Assembly: GCA_903832325.1 (NCBI GenBank)
Contig: CAILBC010000006.1
Location: 62,001 to 126,000 of the forward strand
DNA: 64,000 nt
From: an uncultured Sphingomonadales bacterium
Lineage (GTDB): Bacteria > Pseudomonadota > Alphaproteobacteria > Sphingomonadales > Sphingomonadaceae
Reading direction: 5' to 3'
The notes beneath the pieces are model-generated. The model had not been told where the DNA came from. It did not search any database and saw only the letters and a program-made list of their open reading frames with translations. The stretch's first letter is position 1; every line of letters begins with the position of its first letter. Position numbers and translations under genes: made by a program. Below are positions 43,361 through 52,478 of this stretch, piece by piece.

Positions 43361-44441
43361 CCTCGCCGCCGGCGCGGCCATCGCGGGCCTCATTCTGGCG
43401 CCAGCCCCGGCACAGGCCCGGGCACGCGCGGTTCCGGCCGCAACCATGCCCGGCACCGGGCCGGAGGCTGATTATCCGGTGACCGTTGGCGATCCCTATG
43501 TGATTGGCGGGGTTACCTATACGCCGGCCGATACGCTGAATTACGATGCGGTGGGTTATGCCCATGCCGGGACAGAGGGATCGGGGATCAGCGGGGCGCA
43601 CCATGCGCTGCCCTTGCCCTGCTATGTGGAGGTGACCGCGCTCGATACCGGGCACACCGTGCTGGTGCGGCTGGACCGTCGCGGGCCGATGAACGGCAAG
43701 CAATTGCTGGAATTGTCGCCTGCGGCCTGGGCCCAGCTCGGCATGCCGGCAGGGGCGGGCGACGTGCCGGTGCGCGTGCGCCGGGTAAACCCGCCCGAAA
43801 ACGAACGCGCGCTGTTGCGATCGGGCAGCCATGCGCCCGATCGCATGGAAACCCCGCCCGGGCTGTTGACCGCGCTGCGCCGCAAGCTGGGCATTGCCAC
43901 GCCCGCCACCCCGGATGAGCCGCCATCGACCACGCTGTCGGGCGCGCCTGTTCCCACCGACCCCCGCGTGCGCACGGCCCGTCCTGCGCCCGCCACGCGA
44001 CCGGCACCCCGTTTGCAACCGGTCGCGATGCCGCATAACGCAGCAACTCCCGCTCCGCCGCCGCAGCCGGTGGCGCCACCACCTCCGCCGCCCATGGTGC
44101 CGACTGAAATGGCGCCGCCCGTGCCCACCACACACCATGAACCGGCGCCAAAGCCCAAACCCGCCGAACCCGTAAAGCCCGTCCCGGCGCATGCGGCACC
44201 GGCCCATACTGCACCGGCCCACACTGCACTGCCCGAGCACCACTTGATTATCCAGGTCGCCGCGTTTTCCTCACGCGAGCGCGCCGAAAAGGCCGCCGCA
44301 CAAGTGGGTGGCAGCGTCGAAGCCGCCGGAAAGCTGTGGCGCGTGCGCATGACCGCGGGCGATGAGGATGAGGCACGCACCGCACTGGCGAAGGCGAAAA
44401 AGGCGGGCTATGCCGGGGCGATAATCCTGCACCACGATTGA
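43344..44441 (+). CDS. RlpA-like septal ring protein with SPOR domain
   Basis: A 365-residue exported protein. A signal peptide is followed by a double-psi beta-barrel (about 75-150) with LPLPCYVEVTALDTGHTVLVRLDRRGPM, which keeps the RlpA catalytic aspartate in LDRRGP. A long Pro/Ala/Thr linker with repeats comes next. The C-terminal SPOR domain (about 290-365, LIIQVAAFSSRERAEKAA) binds denuded glycan at the septum. RlpA proteins trim such glycan during division. Start ATG 43344, behind AGGA. A TTG six bases earlier is less likely. Confidence 0.9.
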   Translation: MRSVTSLAAGAAIAGLILAPAPAQARARAVPAATMPGTGPEADYPVTVGDPYVIGGVTYTPADTLNYDAVGYAHAGTEGSGISGAHHALPLPCYVEVTALDTGHTVLVRLDRRGPMNGKQLLELSPAAWAQLGMPAGAGDVPVRVRRVNPPENERALLRSGSHAPDRMETPPGLLTALRRKLGIATPATPDEPPSTTLSGAPVPTDPRVRTARPAPATRPAPRLQPVAMPHNAATPAPPPQPVAPPPPPPMVPTEMAPPVPTTHHEPAPKPKPAEPVKPVPAHAAPAHTAPAHTALPEHHLIIQVAAFSSRERAEKAAAQVGGSVEAAGKLWRVRMTAGDEDEARTALAKAKKAGYAGAIILHHD

Positions 44442-44521
44442 TCGTGGCCAGGCGGCTGTCGCTGCGCCCCTGTTGGCAAGGCGACAACCGAAAACCCCAT
44501 TGCCGGACTGCGCCCATTTTG

Positions 44522-45763
44522 ATGCCCCGCCTGCATTTTGATCCCGAAAAATCGCGCCACCTCGCGTGTCTGGCGCTTTGCCTCGTCGCCATGCCCACGT
44601 TAGCCCATGCTCGCGGGGTTCACGCACGCGGGGGCCATGCACGCGGGGGCCATGCGCCGCCGGTCGATCCGGCGGTCATGCCCGAAATCACCGCGCCCAC
44701 CGCCTATCTGGTCGATGTCGCATCGGGCCGGGTGCTGTTTGCGCGCGATGCGCATCGCCGGTTCGTGCCCGCATCGCTGACCAAGATCATGACCAGCTAT
44801 GTCGCATTCGAACTGATCGCCGCGGGCAAGTTGAAGCTGGATCAGCGGTTTACCATGCGGCCCGAAACCTTTCGCCAGTGGCACCGGGTGGGCAGCACGA
44901 TGTTTCTGGGCAATAACAGCAGCACCACCGTGGCTGATCTGCTGGAAGGCATCGTTACCGTTTCGGCCAATGATGCCTGCGTGGTGCTGGCCGAAGGGAT
45001 TGCGGGATCGGTTCCGGGGTTCACCGCGATGATGAATGCCGAGGCGCGCGCGCTGGGCCTGCATGATACGCATTACAACACGCCCAATGGCTGGATGGAT
45101 CAGGGGCAGACGTATGTTTCGGCGGCGGATCTTGCCACGCTGGCCACCGCGCTGATCACCCGGCATCCCGATCTCTATCACCGGTTTTACGGGCACGAAC
45201 GGGCGGAATTCAACGGGATAGCCCAGGCCAATCACAATCCGCTTTATGGCCATACCCCCGGCGCGGACGGCGTGAAAACCGGCTTTACCGGAGAGGCAGG
45301 CTATGGCTTTGTCGGATCGGTGGAGCGCGGCGGGCGGCGCGTGATCTTTGTGCTGGGCGGCTATGGCCGGCCGAATGATCGCGCACAGCAATCGCGGCGC
45401 CTGGCCGAATGGGCCTTTGCCGCGTGGGATTCGCATCCCATCATCGCCATGGGCGCGCCTGTTGCCACGGCCCCGGTGCAGGGCGGCGCGGCAAGTTCGG
45501 TCGATCTGGTCACCCCGCAGGGCTATGCGATCACCGTGCCGCACGGCACTGTTCCGCGCTATACGCTGGCGATCCGCTATAAATCGCCACTCACCGCGCC
45601 GATTGCCCGGGGCGATGCCGTGGCCACGCTGATCGTGCGCGCGCCGGGGCAGCCGATCGAGCGCCTGCCGCTGGTGGCGGCCCGTGCGGTTGCCCAGGGC
45701 GGGATGACGGACCGGCTGCGCGACGGGCTTGCCGCAATCACCGGGAAAAGGGGAACGCCATGA
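44522..45763 (+). CDS. D-alanyl-D-alanine carboxypeptidase (PBP5/6 family)
   Basis: A 413-residue exported penicillin-binding enzyme that removes the terminal D-alanine from peptidoglycan peptides. Catalytic motifs are SLTK (Ser85, Lys88), SAN in TVSANDACVV and KTG in GVKTGFTG. The signal peptide is LACLALCLVAMPTLAHA. An HARGGHARGG tandem repeat lies just after the cleavage site. The ATG at 44522 is preferred to a TTG at 44438. The stop overlaps the tmk ATG, so cell-wall and DNA genes are coupled. Confidence 0.93.
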   Translation: MPRLHFDPEKSRHLACLALCLVAMPTLAHARGVHARGGHARGGHAPPVDPAVMPEITAPTAYLVDVASGRVLFARDAHRRFVPASLTKIMTSYVAFELIAAGKLKLDQRFTMRPETFRQWHRVGSTMFLGNNSSTTVADLLEGIVTVSANDACVVLAEGIAGSVPGFTAMMNAEARALGLHDTHYNTPNGWMDQGQTYVSAADLATLATALITRHPDLYHRFYGHERAEFNGIAQANHNPLYGHTPGADGVKTGFTGEAGYGFVGSVERGGRRVIFVLGGYGRPNDRAQQSRRLAEWAFAAWDSHPIIAMGAPVATAPVQGGAASSVDLVTPQGYAITVPHGTVPRYTLAIRYKSPLTAPIARGDAVATLIVRAPGQPIERLPLVAARAVAQGGMTDRLRDGLAAITGKRGTP

Positions 45764-46392
45764 CGCCCGATAGTGCGCGCGGACGCTTCGTCGCGCTGGA
45801 AGGTGGCGAAGGCGTGGGCAAATCGACCCAATTGCGCCTGCTGGCAGAGGCCCTGCGCGCGCAAGGGGCGGGCGTTGTCACCACGCGCGAACCGGGCGGC
45901 ACGGCCGGGGCCGAAGCGATCCGCGCGATGCTGCTCGATACCGGCGGCGCAGGCTGGGGCCCGCGCGCAGAGGCGCTGCTGTTTGCCGCGGCGCGCGCCG
46001 ATCATGTCGACCGGCTGATCCGTCCCGCGCTGGCCCGGGGCGACTGGGTGCTGACCGATCGCTATCTCGATTCCAGCCGCGCCTATCAGGGCGGCGGCAG
46101 CGGGCTGAGCGATACCGAAATCCTGGCGCTGCACGCCATCGGCAGCGAAAATCTGCTGCCCGATCGCACGATCCTGCTGGTGCTCGATCCGGCGCAAGCG
46201 GCAATGCGGCTGGCGCTGCGCGATCGCGGGCAAAGTGATCGGATCGGCGGGCGCGATACCGCCTATCACGCGCGGGTGGCCGCCGCCTTCCTTCGGTTTG
46301 CCGGGGAAGACCCTGCGCGATTCGTCGTGGTCGATGCCGATGGATCGCCCGAAGACGTCCACGCGCGCATCATGGCTGCGCTGTTCGCATGA
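45760..46392 (+). CDS. tmk: thymidylate kinase
   Basis: A 210-residue dTMP kinase, which makes dTDP for DNA synthesis. The P-loop is EGGEGVGKST near the start, TREPGGT follows, DRYLDSSRAYQG is the substrate and lid region and LVLDPAQAAMRLA follows. Size is normal for the family. ATGA overlaps link it to the upstream carboxypeptidase gene and to holB downstream, the usual tmk-holB pairing. Confidence 0.96.
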   Translation: MTPDSARGRFVALEGGEGVGKSTQLRLLAEALRAQGAGVVTTREPGGTAGAEAIRAMLLDTGGAGWGPRAEALLFAAARADHVDRLIRPALARGDWVLTDRYLDSSRAYQGGGSGLSDTEILALHAIGSENLLPDRTILLVLDPAQAAMRLALRDRGQSDRIGGRDTAYHARVAAAFLRFAGEDPARFVVVDADGSPEDVHARIMAALFA

Positions 46393-47381
46393 CCTTGCTT
46401 GGCCACGATGCGGTGTGGCGCGCCTGGCGCGCGGCGCGGGCCGGGGCGCGCATGCACCACGGGTGGATGCTGGTCGGGCGGGAAGGGCTGGGCAAGGCCG
46501 CCTTTGCCGGTGCCGCCGCCGCCGAACTTGTTGCCGAACCCGGCGTGCCGCAGCCCGATGTCGATCATCACCCCGATATTCACTGGCTGCGCCCCCTGCC
46601 GGCGAGCGAAGACGACGTGAAAAAGCGCGACGATGGCCGGCCATATGCGGTGAAGCGCAATATCAGCGTGGACCAGGTGCGCGGCATGCAGCGCCGGCTG
46701 ATCACGCGCCCCACATTGGGCGCACGCCGCGCGGTGATCATCGATGCGGCCGATCTGCTGGAAGCGTCGGCGGCCAATGCCCTGCTCAAAAGCCTGGAGG
46801 AACCGCCGCAGGGCACGTTTTTCCTGCTGGTGGTGCATCAGCCCGGCCGGTTGCTGCCCACGGTACGCTCGCGCTGCCAGGTGCTGCGGTTTCGTCCGCT
46901 GGAACCCGACGAGATGGACCGCGCGCTCACGCTGCTGGCCCCCGAAATCGACAGCCTGACGCGGGAGGCGGCGATTGCCGTGGGCGCCGGTGCGCCGGGC
47001 GCCGCGCTGGGCTTTGCCGCGCAGGATCTGGGCCGGGTATGGCAATTGATGCGCCACCTGGTGCGCCATGGCGATGGCGATATGACACTGCGCGCCGAAA
47101 TGGCCGCCGCCATCGGCCAGCGGCCCGATCGCGAACGGCAGATGGCCGCGATGACCGCGGCGCGCATGGTCGTAGTGGAAGCGATGATTAACGCGGCTGG
47201 GTCAGATCATGGCGGCAGGCCGCAAAGTGCGCGCCATCACGCGGCCCTGGCCGATGCACACACCGCGCTGATCGCGCTCGCGCGTGAGGCGCCGGTCTAC
47301 AACTATGATGCCGGCATTCTGATGCTGGAAATCGGTGCCTTGCTGGCGGGCGTCGCCCAGACTAGTGATGCCCGCAAATAA
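46389..47381 (+). CDS. holB: DNA polymerase III subunit delta'
   Basis: A 330-residue clamp-loader subunit. The N-terminal AAA+ region has HGWMLVGREGLGKAAFA, a degenerate P-loop as expected for delta', and the family block ALLKSLEEPPQGTFFLLVVHQPGRLLPTVRSRCQ containing the SRC motif. It overlaps tmk by ATGA and precedes metG, the common alphaproteobacterial order tmk-holB-metG-tatD. Confidence 0.95.
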   Translation: MTLLGHDAVWRAWRAARAGARMHHGWMLVGREGLGKAAFAGAAAAELVAEPGVPQPDVDHHPDIHWLRPLPASEDDVKKRDDGRPYAVKRNISVDQVRGMQRRLITRPTLGARRAVIIDAADLLEASAANALLKSLEEPPQGTFFLLVVHQPGRLLPTVRSRCQVLRFRPLEPDEMDRALTLLAPEIDSLTREAAIAVGAGAPGAALGFAAQDLGRVWQLMRHLVRHGDGDMTLRAEMAAAIGQRPDRERQMAAMTAARMVVVEAMINAAGSDHGGRPQSARHHAALADAHTALIALAREAPVYNYDAGILMLEIGALLAGVAQTSDARK

Positions 47382-47444
47382 GCGCCATCGCCGCCGGACG
47401 GACACCCCGGCAGCGAGGCGCCGCAAGCCATGAAAAGGTCCCCG

Positions 47445-49040
47445 ATGGGCGCGCCCTATTACATCACCACCGCGATTTCCTACCCCAATGGCCGGCCGCA
47501 TATCGGCCATGCCTATGAAGCGATAGCGGCCGATACCATCGTGCGCTTCATGCGCGCGATCGGGCGCGATGCCCGGCTGCAAACCGGCACCGACGAACAT
47601 GGCCTGAAAATGGCGCAAAAGGCGCGCGAACTGGGCGTGTCAGCGCGCGCGCTTGCCGATGAAATGTCGCAGTATTTCAAGGATATGTGCGCCGCGCTCA
47701 ACATCGGCTATGATGTGTTCCTGCGCACCACAGAGCCGCGCCACCATGCCACCACGCAGGAACTGTGGCGGCGGATGAAGGCCAATGGCGATCTCTATCT
47801 TGATCGATACGAAGGCTGGTATTCGGTCCGTGACGAAGCCTATTACGACGAAACCGAGCTGATCGCGGGTGAGGGCGGGCAAAAGCTTTCGCCCCAGGGC
47901 ACCCCGGTGGAATGGACAGTGGAGGAAAGCTGGTTTTTCCGCCTCTCGGCCTATGGCGACCGCCTGCTTGCGCATATTGCCGCGCATCCCGATTTCATCC
48001 GGCCCGAAAGCCGCCGCAACGAAATCGTGCGCTTTATCGAAGGCGGCCTGCGCGATCTGTCGGTATCGCGCACCAGCTTTGACTGGGGGATCAAGGTCCC
48101 GGCAGAAGATGGCGAAAGCGGGGATGCAGGCGGGGGTGGGGCGCATGTCATGTACGTCTGGGTCGACGCGCTCACCAATTACCTCACAGGCTTGGGCTGG
48201 CCGGAGGAAACCGAAGAATTCAAACGGTTCTGGCCCGTGGACTTGCACTTGATCGGCAAGGATATCGTGCGATTCCACACGGTCTATTGGCCGGCTTTCC
48301 TGATGAGCGCTGGCCTTCCCCTGCCGCGTCAGGTGTTTGGCCACGGGTTCCTGCTCAATCGCGGGCAGAAGGAATCGAAATCGCTGGGCAACGTGACCGA
48401 TCCGATCGATCTGGCCGCGCGGTTCGGGGTTGATCCACTGCGGTATTTCCTGATGCGCGAAGTCGTGTTCGGGCAGGACGGGTCCTATTCGCCCGAAGCG
48501 ATCGCGCTGCGTTGCAATGCCGATCTGGCCAACAGCTATGGCAATCTGGTGCAGCGCACATTGTCGATGATTTTCAAGAACTGCGGCGGCGAACTTGCCG
48601 GATTTTCGAGCACCGATGCCGATGACACATTGCTCGCCACGGTGGCTGCCGCCACGCGCGAAGATCTGCCGCGCGAATTTGCCGCGCTGAATTTTTCAGC
48701 CGGGATCGAGGCGTGGATGCGCGCGGTCTTTGCCTGCAATGCCTATGTCGATGAACAGGCGCCCTGGGCCTTGCGCAAGACTGATCCCGAACGGATGCGC
48801 GCGGTGCTTTACACGCTGTTCATGGCCATCCGCGATCTCACCATCGCGATTGCGCCGGTCGTGCCGGCGACCGCGCACAAAGTGCTCGACCAGATCGGCA
48901 TTCCGGCGGACCAGCGCGCGATCACCGATCTGGCGCGCGCCGATTGGTACATGGCCCGCGTGGCCACTGGCGAACATCTCGGCGCACCGGTACCGGCGTT
49001 TCCGCGCATCGAACTCGATCCGCAGGACCTGGCCGGCTGA
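47445..49040 (+). CDS. metG: methionyl-tRNA synthetase
   Basis: A 531-residue class I synthetase that charges initiator and elongator tRNA-Met. The HIGH motif is in PNGRPHIGHAYE. The KMSKS motif reads KESKS in GQKESKSLGN, a variant. Its compact length and lack of an evident zinc knuckle suit the short bacterial type. AAAAGG seven bases before the ATG at 47445 favours it over the ATG at 47430. The stop overlaps the tatD start as TGATG. Confidence 0.95.
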   Translation: MGAPYYITTAISYPNGRPHIGHAYEAIAADTIVRFMRAIGRDARLQTGTDEHGLKMAQKARELGVSARALADEMSQYFKDMCAALNIGYDVFLRTTEPRHHATTQELWRRMKANGDLYLDRYEGWYSVRDEAYYDETELIAGEGGQKLSPQGTPVEWTVEESWFFRLSAYGDRLLAHIAAHPDFIRPESRRNEIVRFIEGGLRDLSVSRTSFDWGIKVPAEDGESGDAGGGGAHVMYVWVDALTNYLTGLGWPEETEEFKRFWPVDLHLIGKDIVRFHTVYWPAFLMSAGLPLPRQVFGHGFLLNRGQKESKSLGNVTDPIDLAARFGVDPLRYFLMREVVFGQDGSYSPEAIALRCNADLANSYGNLVQRTLSMIFKNCGGELAGFSSTDADDTLLATVAAATREDLPREFAALNFSAGIEAWMRAVFACNAYVDEQAPWALRKTDPERMRAVLYTLFMAIRDLTIAIAPVVPATAHKVLDQIGIPADQRAITDLARADWYMARVATGEHLGAPVPAFPRIELDPQDLAG

Positions 49041-49831
49041 TGCTGATCGATTCGCATTGTCACCTCAATTACAAGGGGCTGGCCGAGCATCAGGCGGAAA
49101 TCCTGGCGCGTGCCCGGGCACGCGGCGTGCGCGGTTTTCTCAATATCTCCACGCGGGAAAGCGAATGGGCCGCGGTCGTCGCCACAGCGCACCGCGAACC
49201 CGATGTCTGGGCGAGTGTCGGCATCCACCCGCACGAGGCCGATGACCATGCCGATCTGGGCGCAAACGTGCTGCGCGCCGCCACCGATGATCCGCGCGTG
49301 ATTGCGATCGGCGAAACCGGACTGGATTATTATTACGACCATTCCGACCGCGCAGTGCAACAGGCGCTGTTTCGCGTGCATATCGGCGTGGCGCGCGAAA
49401 CCGGCCTGCCGCTGATCATCCACACCCGCGATGCCGAAGACGATACGCTGGCGATCCTGTCCGATGAAATGGGGAAGGGGGCCTTCCCCGCGCTGATCCA
49501 TTGTTTCACCGCCTCGGCAGCCTTCGGCGCGGCAGTGCTCGATCTGGGGCTGACAATTTCGCTGTCGGGCATTGTCACTTTCAAAAGTGCGCGCGATCTT
49601 GCTGATTTTGCGGCACATATTCCCGATGACCGGCTGCTGGTCGAAACCGATGCGCCGTTTCTGGCGCCCGTGCCGCACCGCGGCAAAACGTGCGAGCCGG
49701 CTTATGTTGCCGATACATTGGCCTGTGTCGCCACCTTGCGCGGGGTCACGCCAGAGGCTCTGGCAGAAACAACCGGTGCCAATTTCCGTGCGCTCTTTCA
49801 AAAGGCCGCGTTTCAAAAGGCTGCCCTGTGA
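49040..49831 (+). CDS. tatD: TatD family metal-dependent hydrolase
   Basis: A 263-residue TIM-barrel metallohydrolase; TatD enzymes have 3'-5' DNase activity and related quality-control roles. Metal ligands are visible in DSHCHLN, GIHPHEAD, GETGLDYYY, IIHTRDA, IHCFTAS and ETDAPFLAP. It is coupled to metG. The 3' end carries two nested short duplications: FQKAAFQKAA in the protein and a 20-bp unit across the stop codon. Confidence 0.94.
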   Translation: MLIDSHCHLNYKGLAEHQAEILARARARGVRGFLNISTRESEWAAVVATAHREPDVWASVGIHPHEADDHADLGANVLRAATDDPRVIAIGETGLDYYYDHSDRAVQQALFRVHIGVARETGLPLIIHTRDAEDDTLAILSDEMGKGAFPALIHCFTASAAFGAAVLDLGLTISLSGIVTFKSARDLADFAAHIPDDRLLVETDAPFLAPVPHRGKTCEPAYVADTLACVATLRGVTPEALAETTGANFRALFQKAAFQKAAL

Positions 49832-49872
49832 ATCAAGAGTTTACCCTGTGAATCAAGAGTTTACCCTGTGAA
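49824..49872. repeat. 20-bp tandem duplication spanning the tatD stop and the next start
   Basis: CCCTGTGAATCAAGAGTTTA lies at 49824-49843 and 49844-49863, with a third partial CCCTGTGAA at 49864-49872. Each copy holds TGTGA, that is both a TGA stop and a GTG start. The first ends tatD and the last starts the MBL gene. The original GTGA overlap was evidently duplicated apart. Confidence 0.93.
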
Positions 49873-50647
49873 GCTGATCATGCTTGGATCGGGCACATCG
49901 ACCGGCGTGCCGCGCATCGGCGGTGACGGCCATGGCGATTGGGGCGATTGCGATCCGGCAGAGCCGCGCAACCGGCGCACGCGCGTGGCCATCGTGGTGG
50001 AAGGCGATGACGGGTCGCGCCTGCTGGTCGATACGCCAACCGATCTGCGGCACCAGTTGCTGGCGACCGGAATTGGCCGCATCGACGGGGTGTTGTGGAC
50101 GCATGACCACGCCGACCACACCCACGGCATCGATGATCTGCGCCCTTTGCGCATGGGCCGTGGTGCGCCGCTACCCGGCTATGCCGCCGATGAAACCGTG
50201 CGCCGGCTGCGCATGCGCTTTGGCTATGTCTTTGCCGGGCAGCATGGCTATCCCACTATCTGCACGCTTGATAACCTCGATCGGGTGCGGATTGTTGCCG
50301 GCATTGGCATCAGCCATTGCCAGATGCCGCACGGGCCCGCGCAATCGACCGCTTTCCGGTTTGATCAGGCCGGAAAATCAATTGGTTATGCCACAGACTT
50401 CAGCGAAGTTACCGCAGACATGGTCGCGCTGTTCGATCGCGTGGACGTGCTGGTGGTCGATGCGCTGCGCCGCCATCCGCACCCCACGCATGCGCACCTG
50501 GCCATGGCGCTGGAACTGGCCGAAGCCGCGCGCGTGAACCATGCGATCCTGACGCATCTGGACAAATCGATGGATTATCGCAGCCTTTGCGACGAACTGC
50601 CGCCGCATACCGAGCCGGGTTATGACGGGCTGGAGCGCATGGTGTGA
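49868..50647 (+). CDS. MBL-fold metal-dependent hydrolase (PhnP-like)
   Basis: A 259-residue metallo-beta-lactamase-fold hydrolase. The metal motif is THDHADHTHGIDDL; the opening MKLIMLGSGTSTGVPRIGG and the later YATDFSEV and ILTHLDKSMDY are typical of the PhnP/phosphodiesterase group. It uses a GTG start made by the tandem duplication. In alphaproteobacteria this gene commonly follows tatD, so it belongs to the tmk-holB-metG-tatD run. The substrate is probably a cyclic phosphate or nucleotide, by family only. Confidence 0.92.
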   Translation: MKLIMLGSGTSTGVPRIGGDGHGDWGDCDPAEPRNRRTRVAIVVEGDDGSRLLVDTPTDLRHQLLATGIGRIDGVLWTHDHADHTHGIDDLRPLRMGRGAPLPGYAADETVRRLRMRFGYVFAGQHGYPTICTLDNLDRVRIVAGIGISHCQMPHGPAQSTAFRFDQAGKSIGYATDFSEVTADMVALFDRVDVLVVDALRRHPHPTHAHLAMALELAEAARVNHAILTHLDKSMDYRSLCDELPPHTEPGYDGLERMV

Positions 50648-50862
50648 CGGGCATCCACAGCCTGGGCAGCTTCACCACCGATGACTGGGTGGAAGTCATC
50701 GCGATCCTGATGGCGCTGACACTGGTGATTGGCCGCGGCGTAACCTTCGGCTTTCGCGCGCCGCGCGCGCCCTGGCCAACGCTGATCTGGCTGGCCGTCG
50801 TCTGGGCCGGCATTATCACCGCCGCGGCGCTGGCATTTCAGCATTTCCGCCCCGGCGGGTGA
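50644..50862 (+). CDS. small two-helix membrane protein
   Basis: A 72-residue protein with two hydrophobic segments (VEVIAILMALTLVIG and LIWLAVVWAGIITAAALAF). Its GTG start overlaps the MBL stop as GTGA, so it is translated with it. It is the last gene before the AT-richer repeat island. I recognise no family. Confidence 0.75.
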   Translation: MTGIHSLGSFTTDDWVEVIAILMALTLVIGRGVTFGFRAPRAPWPTLIWLAVVWAGIITAAALAFQHFRPGG

Positions 50863-51046
50863 CTGGTTCGCACGGCGCCCGAAACCCTGCCGTCCGATCC
50901 GCCATTTAACATAATCATTATTATCAATCTTGAATTGTGTAAGGCCCAGATAGAAATAGCACACCTCCGCTAGATAGAAATGACACACTGTGTCGCGGAT
51001 TGCGGAGCTTCGGTGGCATGGTTGTCCCGGCGGTTTGGGAGAACGC

Positions 51047-51145
51047 ATGATGGTTATGCTTGCGATGAGCCGCGGCGAACTTTCGCGGTTTGACACGATG
51101 ATACGCGTCGAGCGCGGCGAGCTTCGGGTCACTACTGACGCTGGC
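51047..51145 (+). pseudogene. 5' fragment of an ISNCY/IS1202-type transposase, copy A
   Basis: The reading frame MLAMSRGELSRFDTMIRVER and the following GELRVT match the N-terminal opening of ISNCY-group transposases, then similarity stops abruptly after about 33 codons. The remaining transposase (about 400 residues) is absent. It marks the left boundary of the module and the probable route of arrival or duplication. The family name is from motif memory. Confidence 0.65.
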
Positions 51146-51291
51146 AGAGATGGCGCAGCGCGCATCTGTGTCGGTGTAAACATATCCAATTACGAGACAA
51201 TTCGTCGTGGAACCACAACAATTTGAATGCAATTTTGGAACGCACTAGTAAAGAAGGTATTGAATCAGATTTTGGACATGAGGGGGATGCC

Positions 51292-51603
51292 GTGTGCAAT
51301 CGGCTGATATTTCCCATGCTTGCGCTTTTCATGATCGGTGCAACGGATTACCCCGCGGTGGCTTTGGCAAAGCAGCCTCCGCAGATGAGTGTCAAAATCA
51401 AGACGCTGATTCGCAAGGAGGACTCGCTTGACGAGCGGTGCCAGGCCCCTGGAATGGATGCAAATGGGCGTGTATGTTTGGAACGCAGCCGGATATTGTT
51501 AAAACTTATTCACCTTGGCTGGTGCTGGGACACAGAAAAAATCGATGCGCCTTATAAAGATCGTCACTGGATACGCTGCTCTGATGCCAGAACCGTTCCC
51601 TAG
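51292..51603 (+). CDS. small exported protein, candidate immunity protein to the lysozyme-like protein (copy A)
   Basis: A 103-residue protein with a signal peptide (LIFPMLALFMIGATDYPAVALA) and a mature domain of about 75 residues. That domain has four cysteines (ERCQAP, RVCLER, LGWCWD, WIRCSD) and the core RILLKLIHLGWCW. I chose the GTG at 51292, behind GAGGGGG. It converges on the lysozyme-like gene with ten bases between stops. An exported partner beside a peptidoglycan hydrolase is the usual layout of a periplasmic immunity protein, so that role is inferred. The first 42 residues are almost identical to copy B; the rest diverges. Confidence 0.75.
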   Translation: MCNRLIFPMLALFMIGATDYPAVALAKQPPQMSVKIKTLIRKEDSLDERCQAPGMDANGRVCLERSRILLKLIHLGWCWDTEKIDAPYKDRHWIRCSDARTVP

Positions 51604-51613
51604 ATATCAAAGC

Positions 51614-52309
51614 TCATTTTATTGGGATTTTTGAAAGCGCGTGCGCTACCGCATATCTATCTGCTGAGTCGCGAAAGTTGAATTTCGGTCTCTCAACATA
51701 ATATGTATAGCCTGCAGCAAGGCTTCCGGCATGAGACCCGACCTTTTTGGCCAAATCAAATTTACGCTGTTCGCTATTTGTCAACTCATGCACCTGGTAT
51801 CTTATTTGTTGATCTGCGGTGGATTTTTCGATGGTAGTTCCGGTAAATTTTTCGAACAATGCCTTGCGCGCTGGGTTGGTCAATTGGAACAGGCCATGAC
51901 CCTGCCCGTTTTTGCCACTTTGCGTAACGGAGGCATCCAGACCACTTTCCAATTCTGCACTGGCTGCAAGTGCCGCCGCCAGCGGTGCGGGCAAACCATA
52001 TTTCCTGATCAATGTGTCTCGAAACTGAGCCGCATGTTCGGCATGCAACTCAGCAAGTCGCGCACTCAACACCCCTGTTTGCTTGATTGCCGCCAAAATC
52101 TGCTCGGGCGGCAGATGATGTGCCCCAGCGGAAGGCCGATCGCCCTGCGTTCGAAAACGCGGCGCTGTCACGACAATTTCGTTTCCATTATTTCCTGGCG
52201 GATTGCCCGACTCTGCCGCTCCCGCCGCCGGACCGGACGTAAACCGTCCTGATTTTGGGTCGTGCCAAGGGTTGCCGCCCTTGTGACCGCTTGTCGCGTC
52301 GCCAGCCAT
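51614..52309 (-). CDS. lysozyme-like protein (phage tail lysozyme type), candidate toxin, copy A
   Basis: A 231-residue protein. The C-terminal domain (about 95-231) resembles phage-tail lysozymes: ASAELESGLDASVTQSG with a glutamate as likely catalytic acid, then GHGLFQLTNPARKALFEKF. The N-terminal 70 residues are Gly/Pro-rich, have no signal peptide, and contain NPWHDPKSGRFTSGPA and EIVVTA (residues 44-49), identical in copy B. GGAG seven bases before the ATG at 52309 favours this start over one 60 bases upstream. Secretion route unknown. It pairs with the convergent exported protein at 51292. Confidence 0.8.
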   Translation of the reverse strand: MAGDATSGHKGGNPWHDPKSGRFTSGPAAGAAESGNPPGNNGNEIVVTAPRFRTQGDRPSAGAHHLPPEQILAAIKQTGVLSARLAELHAEHAAQFRDTLIRKYGLPAPLAAALAASAELESGLDASVTQSGKNGQGHGLFQLTNPARKALFEKFTGTTIEKSTADQQIRYQVHELTNSEQRKFDLAKKVGSHAGSLAAGYTYYVERPKFNFRDSADRYAVAHALSKIPIK

Positions 52310-52331
52310 TTTGATCTCCGTGCCAAATATC

Positions 52332-52346
52332 TGTGGCTTGGCCACA
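52332..52346. promoter_or_regulatory. inverted repeat before the copy A toxin gene
   Basis: TGTGGC-TTG-GCCACA lies 23 bases upstream of the lysozyme-like start. Copy B has TTTGGC-TTG-GCCACA at the same place, so one arm base is changed. It could be an operator or a leader hairpin. Confidence 0.35.
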
Positions 52347-52424
52347 ATTTCGGGCGGTTTGGATCGCAAGCAGCAACGTCACCCTGGCCGAGAAAGCGCA
52401 GCAGGCGATGGAACTGGCGTGAGG

Positions 52425-52449
52425 GGACCCACTGCAGAGCAGTGGGTCC
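52425..52449. promoter_or_regulatory. 11-bp perfect hairpin upstream of the copy A toxin gene
   Basis: GGACCCACTGC pairs with GCAGTGGGTCC around AGA. In copy B (54086-54110) one A-T pair has become G-C by changes on both arms and another A-T has become G-T, so pairing is preserved. This suggests a selected RNA structure in the toxin leader, or a terminator without a T-tract. Confidence 0.6.
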
Positions 52450-52478
52450 GAGGCGCATCCATGAGAGTCCAGCGCATC

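Noticed and set aside
51223..51291. TTG start giving 23 more residues to the copy A exported protein
   Set aside because: The extra residues are charged and would bury the signal peptide; the GTG at 51292 has a strong ribosome site.
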